The translations under genes were made by a program, and so were the position numbers. The notes below the pieces were generated by a model that worked only from the letters and a program-made list of their open reading frames with translations, searched no databases and was not told where the DNA came from. DNA of 64,000 nucleotides from CBDFMG01 sp965221205 [NCBI: bacterium] (lineage in GTDB: Bacteria > SM23-31): NCBI GenBank assembly GCA_965221205.1, contig OZ244870.1:186001-250000 (forward strand), read 5' to 3'. The stretch's first letter is position 1, and each line of letters starts with the position of its first letter. Below are positions 57,552 to 64,000 of the stretch, piece after piece.

Positions 57552-57620
57552 TTTCCTAAGAATAATATTGAAAACTACATATCAGGTGAAAAATTTTAAA
57601 TAAAATTAGAGAGGTATGCA

Positions 57621-57995
57621 TCAGTTGATGCTACTACTCAACGGGAGCACTTTATCGACTGCCTGATAAAATGTTTGCAAATCGAAGGGTTTTGAAAGAA
57701 AGTCTTTGACGCCAAGCTGAGAAAGTTTCACTATATTTTCTTTGCTCAGATAAGCTGAAACAACGATTACCGGAATCGACTGATTTCGCTTACTTAAAAT
57801 TGACATGACCCGCAATCCATCGAGTTTCGGTATATGGATGTCAAGAAAAACTATGTTGTAGTGCTTCTTTTTAAGAATTTGAAGCGCCTCTTCTCCATTT
57901 TCAGCTTCATCCACATCAATTTTCACTTTCTCTAAAATATTCCGGATTGCTATACGGGTTGATTAGTCATCATCTACTACAAGTGCTTTCGGCAT
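57621..57995 (-). pseudogene. CheY-like response regulator with a nonsense codon at position 11
   Basis: ATG 57995 reads MPKALVVDDD, then TAA at 57963-57965, then STRIAIRNILEKVKIDVDEA in the same frame to the natural end at 57621. The remaining receiver domain is complete: acidic pocket DDD at 8-10, phospho-acceptor in FLDIHIPK, Ser/Thr and Lys switch residues in VSAY and LSKPF. A single CAA-to-TAA change explains the lesion. A downstream restart would lack the acidic residues. No kinase gene is adjacent. Confidence 0.8.
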
Positions 57996-58293
57996 GACAA
58001 AAAACCGGTTTGGATGAATAAAAATAGTTGTCACGTGGTAAATATCATAAAAGTAAATATAGTACTTATTATTTCGAGTATCAATACAAATTGTCTAATT
58101 ATTTCTTGTATAATGTCTTTTCATTTTCGATATATAAGTTTTGCTTGAATTACTTTGCAGGAATGTATACATTTTTATTTTTGTCTCTTTTCACAGGAGC
58201 GATATCGTTTCATTTATTAAATCAGTAAGAAATAATACCTGATTCAAACAAAATCAATCGGAAACGATTGTACCAATAGATTGCTGTTATTTT
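57996..58293. other. Intergenic region
   Basis: Divergent spacer between the response-regulator pseudogene and the DUF512 gene. AT-rich, no supportable gene. It presumably holds the promoter for the DUF512-der genes. Confidence 0.4.
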
Positions 58294-59592
58294 ATGATTA
58301 TTAAATCAGTTGAGAAAAACTGTCTTGCTTCTGCTCTAGGATTGCAGAAGGGAGACGATATTATTAGCATAAATAATGAACCCGTCCGTGATGTCATAGA
58401 CTATCAATTTCACATTTCCGATCCGCAGTTGCGGTTGAAAGTCCGGCGAGAGCGAGAAATTTTCGAGCTTGAATGCGAAAAAAAGGAATATGATGATCTG
58501 GGGATTGTATTTGAGGAGATAAAGTACCGTCATTGCGGAAGTGATTGTCCTTTTTGCTTTGTTGATCAAAATCCACAAGGGTTACGGAAGGCTCTCTATT
58601 TCCGGGATGAAGATTTCCGTCTCTCATTTATGCATGGAAGCTATTTCACGCTCAACAATGTAAGTAAAGGAGACTTAAGACGTATCATAAAACAGCGTTT
58701 GAGTCCCCTGTATATCTCTGTCCATGCTCTTGACAGGAGTGTCCGGAACTTTTTGTTCGGAATTGAACGTGATGACAGACTACTTGAAAAAATTGAATTG
58801 CTTACGGATAACGATATCGAGCTGCATACGCAAGTTGTTCTCTGTCCCGGAATTAACGACGGCGATATTCTGCATGACACTATTGAGGGGCTAGAGAAGT
58901 TTTTTCCTAATGTCCGTTCCGTTGCACTCGTTCCGCTGGGGTTGACAAAATACCGAGAGGGATTATTTGAGTTTCAAACGGTAACACCCGACTATGCCCG
59001 GAACCTGATCCCGGAAATCCATGCGCTACAGAAGAAAAAGCTCAAGAAACTCGGTGAACGGTATGTCTACTTTTCCGACGAATGGTATTTGAAAGCGCGC
59101 AAACAGCTCCCATCGCTGAGACATTATGGTGATCTGTTTCAGCTTGAAAACGGCGTAGGTCTTACCCGGCAATTTATCCATGAGATTTCAAAACAAAAAT
59201 CGGTTTTTAAGCGCCCGGTTTCACCGGAAAAGAAACTGACAATCCTGACAGGCACATTGGCTTACCCTATTTTACTCAAATATCTTGTACCAGTTTTGGA
59301 ACAGGCTGCAGGATTGTCGGTGAAAGTTGTCGGAGTGGTCAATGAGTTTTACGGCCACTCGATCGATGTGAGCGGACTGCTTTCGGGAAGTGATTTCATC
59401 AGGACTATTAATGCTGATGATGAGAAGGCTGATGTCTATTTGCTTCCGCCGAATTGTCTCAATCCAGACGGCTATACTCTTGACGATGAGACCGAGGATA
59501 CAATAATGAAAAAAACGGGACAACATGTCCGACGCTATTCCGGTGTTCTTAAGGATATTTGCGAAGTTGTGGAAAGTGCTCGATGCAATTAA
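58294..59592 (+). CDS. DUF512 (PDZ plus radical-SAM-like iron-sulfur) protein
   Basis: 432 residues. The N-terminal PDZ-like part (NCLASALGLQKGDDIISINN) is followed by a cluster motif C-x3-C-x2-C (Cys81, Cys85, Cys88 in HCGSDCPFCFVDQNP) and RDEDFRLSFMHGSYFTL, then a long TIM-barrel-like segment and DUF512 proper. Family members are conserved, often directly before der/engA as here (37 bp apart), with unknown reaction. SAM use is inferred from the cysteine pattern. Intact. Confidence 0.88.
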   Translation: MIIKSVEKNCLASALGLQKGDDIISINNEPVRDVIDYQFHISDPQLRLKVRREREIFELECEKKEYDDLGIVFEEIKYRHCGSDCPFCFVDQNPQGLRKALYFRDEDFRLSFMHGSYFTLNNVSKGDLRRIIKQRLSPLYISVHALDRSVRNFLFGIERDDRLLEKIELLTDNDIELHTQVVLCPGINDGDILHDTIEGLEKFFPNVRSVALVPLGLTKYREGLFEFQTVTPDYARNLIPEIHALQKKKLKKLGERYVYFSDEWYLKARKQLPSLRHYGDLFQLENGVGLTRQFIHEISKQKSVFKRPVSPEKKLTILTGTLAYPILLKYLVPVLEQAAGLSVKVVGVVNEFYGHSIDVSGLLSGSDFIRTINADDEKADVYLLPPNCLNPDGYTLDDETEDTIMKKTGQHVRRYSGVLKDICEVVESARCN

Positions 59593-59629
59593 TTTAGAAA
59601 CGATGTTATCTTTTTAGTGGACGTACAGT

Positions 59630-60940
59630 ATGTCAACACCATTTGTTGCAATTGTCGGCAGGCCGAACGTCGGTAAATCGACCCTATTTAACCGAATCAT
59701 TCAAAAGCGGAAAGCGATCGTAAGTGCGCAGGCGGGTGTGACCCGTGACCGACATTACGAAGAGACTGACTGGAACGGAAGGCCGTTTACACTGGTAGAT
59801 ACGGGCGGTTATCTCGCACATTTTGAAAACGATATCGATCAGGGCATCCGGTTTCAAGTTGAAGAAGCGATCAATGAGGCGGATGTTGTCCTTCTTGCTG
59901 TTGATGTCAGAACCGGCATTGTTAAGGAAGACAAAATTATTGCAGATATGCTTTTGAAGAGTGGGAAACCGACGCTCGTTGTTGCTAATAAAGTTGATTC
60001 TGCAAAGACAGAAGCTGACAGCATTGAGTTTATCCGTCTTGGATTTGGAGAGCCGAGCGTTATTTCTGCTTTGCACGGCAGAAAAGTCGGCGACATGCTC
60101 GACAGGATTACCGAAATGCTGCCTGACAGCAAGAAGTCTTTCCAGGATGATGATGCTATTTCGATTGCAATTGTCGGTAAACCAAATGTAGGGAAATCCT
60201 CGCTTGTCAACGCCTTTTTGGGAAAAGAAAAAATGCTTGTCACCGATATTCCAGGCACAACACGGGACTCAGTCGATTCATTTTTTAATAAAGAAGGCCA
60301 AGGTTATCGACTGATCGATACTGCAGGGCTGAGGAAACGGAGGAAGGTTTATGAAAATATCGAGTATTACAGCACAATCCGTTCTATAAGGAGCATTGAC
60401 CAGTGTCATGTTGTTGTTGTTGTATTGGATTCGCAGGATGGCTTGCAGATTCAGGATTTGAAAATTATTGACATGGCGGTGAAGGCAAGACGGGGAATCG
60501 TTATTGCGCTCAATAAGTGGGACATCATCGAAAAGGACACACATACGTATATCACACAGGAAAAAGAGATTAAAGGAAAGCTCGGTCTAAATAACTATAT
60601 CGAGGTGATCTCAATTTCTGCATTAACACGGCAACGGATGCTGAAGCTTTTAGATGTGTGCAAGCAGGTTTATTCGGAATGGGGAAAAACAGTTGGAACA
60701 CATAATCTTAACGAATTGCTTCAAAATCTGATAAAGAAGTATCATCCTCCATCATTCAGAGGGAAACAAATAACTATAAAGTACTGTACCCAGACAAAAT
60801 CGGCACCTCCGGTTTTTACGTTTTTTGCAAATTATCCTCACGCAATACCGGAATCGTACCGACGATATATAATTAACACAATGCGGGAAGCATACGGATT
60901 TGCCGGTGTTCCTTTTACCATACAAATGAAGAAAAAATAG
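59630..60940 (+). CDS. der: Ribosome assembly GTPase Der (EngA)
   Basis: 436 residues with two tandem GTPase domains and a KH-like C-terminal domain. G1 motifs GRPNVGKST (near residue 10) and GKPNVGKSS (near 182). G3 motifs DTGG and DTAG, and G4 motifs NKVD and NKWD. It matures the 50S subunit. Intact and normal length. Downstream of the DUF512 gene in a conserved pair. Confidence 0.96.
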   Translation: MSTPFVAIVGRPNVGKSTLFNRIIQKRKAIVSAQAGVTRDRHYEETDWNGRPFTLVDTGGYLAHFENDIDQGIRFQVEEAINEADVVLLAVDVRTGIVKEDKIIADMLLKSGKPTLVVANKVDSAKTEADSIEFIRLGFGEPSVISALHGRKVGDMLDRITEMLPDSKKSFQDDDAISIAIVGKPNVGKSSLVNAFLGKEKMLVTDIPGTTRDSVDSFFNKEGQGYRLIDTAGLRKRRKVYENIEYYSTIRSIRSIDQCHVVVVVLDSQDGLQIQDLKIIDMAVKARRGIVIALNKWDIIEKDTHTYITQEKEIKGKLGLNNYIEVISISALTRQRMLKLLDVCKQVYSEWGKTVGTHNLNELLQNLIKKYHPPSFRGKQITIKYCTQTKSAPPVFTFFANYPHAIPESYRRYIINTMREAYGFAGVPFTIQMKKK

Positions 60941-60984
60941 TGCCGATTATTTGAATGGCACATTCTATCAAAAAGGCAGTATAT

Positions 60985-62787
60985 ATGAACGTGACAAGGA
61001 CTTTCTGCGTTGTATTAATTTTGCTCTGGTCCGAAAATGTATTCGGGCAACAGAGCGTTGCACAACTCCATAAAGATTACCTGAATCAGGAGATTTCCCT
61101 GAGGGAATATGTCGTCAACATTGGGTATGCTGCGTTCTATCCCGACAGGCTACCGGTACAGTATAAGCAGCTTCATAACCTTCCGAAAAAGTGTGCCATC
61201 GAGGCGGTCTATCTTCTCAAATCGAATTTTGATCTTTTAACATATGAGGAACAAGAGCTGTTTAAGAGCTTTCTCAGCAGGCCCTCTAAATCACAATTAC
61301 CCGAAACATATTTTAGTCTTGAGGGAATGTTTAAAATCCATTACACCGAGACTGGTAGTGATGCAGTGCTTGCGGGAGATGTGAACGAAAATAACATTCC
61401 AGATTTTGTCGAAGAGACCGGAATAGCCCTTGACAGATCGTACAATTTCTTTATTGCATCCGGTTATCAGCCTCCTCCCGTGGAAACGATAGAGGGAAGT
61501 GAATACGATGTTTACTTAGCGAATCAGGGTGAGGGAGGAGTCTATGGTTTCACAGCTGCTGAGACAGACCAGCCGGAAACTCCTTGGTTCGATCCAACAA
61601 GCTATATTGAGATGAGCAATGATTTTTCTGATGAACTCTTTTTCACACACGGTTTTGATGCTCTCAGAATAACTGTTGCACATGAACTCCACCATGCTTT
61701 TCAATTCGGATACAACTTTAACATAAATGACAACAGCTACTTCCATGAGATGACATCAACCTGGTTCGAGGATGTTTTGTATGATGATGTTAACGACTAT
61801 CTTCAGTACGTACCCAATGTTATCGGAGAAGGGAGTCGCAAAAACTCACTTGGTAATAAATTTCCTATAAGTGAAGCACCCCGACACTACGGCATGTCAC
61901 TATTTTTACATGTGTTTGATAAACGGTTCGGGGAACGTGGACCTGACTTGTTAGTGAATATCTGGGAAAATATACGGCTTGGATTGGCAATCGATATACT
62001 TGAAGACGTGATCAATGAATCAACCGAGTCAAACTTCGAAACAGAATTTCATGAATTTTATGTGTGGAATTACTTTACGGGGTCTCATGCAGATACCGAT
62101 TCTTATTATCCTGATGGAGACCTTTATCCCGACCTTGTCCCGAATCAAGAGATCGAGGTTCAAGATGACACTACCATTGAAATCAGTACCCGTGAACTCT
62201 CATCACAATATATTACGTTTAAATATACGCTCGGTGCCACTTTTGATGTCGAGTTGGAAATTGAGCCTGAGGACCAGGATTTATGGCACGTATCGATTAT
62301 ACTCAATGATAATTCAAATATACCCCAAAGACGGTCACTTGCATTCAATAATAATGTGACCGGAGCAGTGTCCCTTTCTTCGTTCAGTGACGAACCGGAA
62401 TTGACAGTGATTGCAACGATGACAGGAAAATCTCCAAAAATTTATAGTGCAACGATTTCTCTAAAGATTAATGAGCCACCGGCTGTGTCGAGTAATCTTT
62501 TCCCGACTATTCCAAGTCCTGCCAATTTTAATCTAACCGACCGTATTAAAATACCGTTTGAAATTGACGAGTCAGATGAAGTGGAATTACGCATTTATTC
62601 ATTCAGCGGCGCACTGGTTAAGAGTTTTCCAAAAGTGTTACTCCCCCCTGCGAAATATGAAAACAGCACGCCATTTGAATGGGATGGCATGAGTAATAGT
62701 AACAAACAGGTCCCCAGCGGGATCTATATCTATATCCTAAAGGGCAATAAAATTCTCAAAAAAGAAAAAATGGCGGTAATACGGTAA
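60985..62787 (+). CDS. Secreted metalloprotease-like protein with T9SS-type C-terminal tail
   Basis: 600 residues from ATG 60985 (MNVTRTFCVVLILLWSENVFG, a signal peptide ending near GQQ); the reading from 60955 has no ribosome site. The zinc motif H-E-x-x-H is His233-Glu234 to His237 (AHELHHAFQFGYN), followed by a Glu-containing helix, HEMTSTWFED, as in MXAN_6640-type putative proteases. The last about 90 residues (IPSPANFNLTD, VELRIYSFSGALV, FEWDG, VPSGIYIYILKGN) match the type A T9SS/FlgD-like sorting fold. Probably exported through SprA. Substrate unknown. Confidence 0.8.
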   Translation: MNVTRTFCVVLILLWSENVFGQQSVAQLHKDYLNQEISLREYVVNIGYAAFYPDRLPVQYKQLHNLPKKCAIEAVYLLKSNFDLLTYEEQELFKSFLSRPSKSQLPETYFSLEGMFKIHYTETGSDAVLAGDVNENNIPDFVEETGIALDRSYNFFIASGYQPPPVETIEGSEYDVYLANQGEGGVYGFTAAETDQPETPWFDPTSYIEMSNDFSDELFFTHGFDALRITVAHELHHAFQFGYNFNINDNSYFHEMTSTWFEDVLYDDVNDYLQYVPNVIGEGSRKNSLGNKFPISEAPRHYGMSLFLHVFDKRFGERGPDLLVNIWENIRLGLAIDILEDVINESTESNFETEFHEFYVWNYFTGSHADTDSYYPDGDLYPDLVPNQEIEVQDDTTIEISTRELSSQYITFKYTLGATFDVELEIEPEDQDLWHVSIILNDNSNIPQRRSLAFNNNVTGAVSLSSFSDEPELTVIATMTGKSPKIYSATISLKINEPPAVSSNLFPTIPSPANFNLTDRIKIPFEIDESDEVELRIYSFSGALVKSFPKVLLPPAKYENSTPFEWDGMSNSNKQVPSGIYIYILKGNKILKKEKMAVIR

Positions 62788-62864
62788 TCCGTCATTCAAC
62801 ACTATTGATTGATTATAAATATATTATGTTGTTCATTACTTAGTATAATGTGTAAAGCGATAGT

Positions 62865-64000
62865 ATGTTACAATGTAAAAGCCGATTTGCAGTTTCTTTC
62901 GTATTAACACATATAGTTCTAATGAATCCGGTTTTCAAACCGGAAGTTGTAAGTGCACAGACCGAATCCCAATCCTACGAGACACTCATTGCCGATGGTG
63001 ATGAGGCCCTCAGGTCACATCTATACAACCAAGCACTTGAATTATATAATTCCGTATTGACAGCAGCACCGTTACTTCATGACAATAGCGCATTCCAGTT
63101 AAAGCTGGCAATGAGTTTATACCATACTGGTGATTTCAGCTCTGCTCTCGAGATGCTTACTGAATTAAAAACAGCAGGTACTGCCTACAATGAATATATT
63201 GCTTATTTTATTGGTATGAGCCTGCTCAAATCTGGAAGAAACGAAGAAGCTGAGAAGGCATTTTCTCTCTTTCAGAAGTCGTACAGAGGCAGCCTTCTCA
63301 AGGACGAAGCATCTTATTTAACGGGATTTCTGCTGCATAAACGGGGAGAATTCTCGGAATCTAATATGTATTTCCGGCTTTTAGAGAACAAAAGCGGTCT
63401 ACAGGCCGGAAAAACCGCCGTTCGGTACCTTGTTGGGCTCAACTATATTTTGTCCGGTGATGAGGAGACTGGAATCAGAAGACTTCTCGATATTATCAGT
63501 ACCTCATCTTCGGATACGCTTGCTCTACATTCAGCGAATGAGATTATACAATTACGGGAGAAGAGTTCAACTCCTTTAACTGGGAATGAAACTGTTTTAA
63601 TTGCTTCGGTTTTTGTTAGTCACAATAAGATGCGAGAAGCTCGCCGTCTTATTGACCGCTATTTCAGCGAAAATCCCGCAGGAACATTTATCGGCCGGGC
63701 GCACTTCGAGCGAGGTCGGATTCGGTACATCCAGAAAAGGTACAATGAAGCTGTTGAGGATTTTTCCACAGCATTTTTGCTCATCAAAGACCCGAAGCTG
63801 ATTCGAGAATCACGACTTTATATTGCTCGGAGTATGTATTACAGCGGAAACTATACGCAAGCTGAGCAGGAATATGATCGGTATGCGCGTGAGTATCCGC
63901 TTGACAACAAAGCCGCAGAAGCTCTCTGGATTGTCGCACTCAATTACGAGCGGCGAAACGAACTGTTAAAGGCGGTCGAAGCGTATCAGCGGGTTGCGTC
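62865..64000 (+). CDS. Exported TPR-repeat protein, 3' end beyond window
   Basis: Open from ATG 62865 to the window edge (378 codons seen). The N-terminal hydrophobic stretch (FAVSFVLTHIVLMNPVF), then VSAQTES, indicates export. From about residue 40 on it consists of TPR-like helix pairs (ALELYNSVLTAAPLLHDNSA, AEKAFSLFQKSY, YNEAVEDFSTAFLL, AEQEYDRYAREYPLDNKAAE). This architecture is common at the start of Slt-type lytic transglycosylases and of BamD/YbgF-like envelope proteins. The deciding C-terminus is outside, so no function is given. Confidence 0.75.
   Translation, partial: MLQCKSRFAVSFVLTHIVLMNPVFKPEVVSAQTESQSYETLIADGDEALRSHLYNQALELYNSVLTAAPLLHDNSAFQLKLAMSLYHTGDFSSALEMLTELKTAGTAYNEYIAYFIGMSLLKSGRNEEAEKAFSLFQKSYRGSLLKDEASYLTGFLLHKRGEFSESNMYFRLLENKSGLQAGKTAVRYLVGLNYILSGDEETGIRRLLDIISTSSSDTLALHSANEIIQLREKSSTPLTGNETVLIASVFVSHNKMREARRLIDRYFSENPAGTFIGRAHFERGRIRYIQKRYNEAVEDFSTAFLLIKDPKLIRESRLYIARSMYYSGNYTQAEQEYDRYAREYPLDNKAAEALWIVALNYERRNELLKAVEAYQRVA

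Overview
The window is bacterial, at moderate GC. It comes from a Gram-negative member of the Fibrobacterota-Chlorobi-Bacteroidota (FCB) superphylum or a neighbouring candidate phylum. Four things point there: a 2031-residue SprA, the outer-membrane channel of the type IX secretion system (T9SS); two probable T9SS cargo proteins with C-terminal sorting domains; LpxB, which means lipid A and an outer membrane; and a YbeY whose third metal ligand is changed in the way I recall from Bacteroidota. The phylum cannot be fixed from sequence inspection alone.

Layout. (1) 1-10.5 kb, minus strand: one long block reading parA, parB, M23 peptidase, bactofilin, atpZ, atpI-like, atpB-E-F-H-A-G-D-C, second bactofilin (cut by the window edge). 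It joins chromosome segregation, wall/cytoskeleton morphogenesis and the complete F1Fo ATP synthase. (2) 10.7-22.5 kb, minus: two small cysteine-rich genes (one frameshifted), sprA, ybeY, a 7TM-HD cyclic-di-AMP phosphodiesterase homologue, an archaeal/eukaryal-type proS and an outer-membrane beta-barrel candidate. (3) 22.6-26.7 kb: two decayed IS1595/IS1016-type insertion sequences in opposite orientation around a ruined DinG-like helicase gene with an N-terminal JAB domain. (4) 26.7-32.9 kb: purC, a very AT-rich string of tiny ORFs just upstream of it, a CNNM/CBS membrane protein, remnants of a GH57 enzyme and a nuclease-like protein, and an intact HAD phosphatase. (5) 33.4-44 kb: an accessory island. 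It holds a DGQHR-type remnant, an EcoRV-like restriction-modification system cut by an IS3-family (IS407-like) element, a Tat/lipoprotein sulfatase, frameshifted small genes, a 123-bp solo end of the same IS, and a broken type I-like methylase gene. (6) 44-52 kb: two tandem alanine/glycine symporters, malate dehydrogenase, then three pseudogenes (APC permease, ACMSD-type amidohydrolase, M1 peptidase with a T9SS tail). (7) 52-64 kb: lpxB, a porin-like protein, recN, murA, a response-regulator gene with a stop at codon 11, a DUF512 radical-SAM-like protein, der, a T9SS-tailed metalloprotease, and the start of a TPR protein.

The core genes at both ends are intact. From 22.6 to 58 kb, intact genes are interspersed with about 15 broken ones. 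Their lesions are mixed: nonsense codons of all three types, homopolymer slips, 10- and 18-bp tandem duplications, and IS-linked truncations. This looks like a genome losing accessory functions. The EcoRV-like system is the most specific recognisable system here: the catalytic and base-contacting residues of the endonuclease survive, but both the endonuclease and the methylase are truncated at the IS. No tRNA, rRNA or CRISPR was seen.
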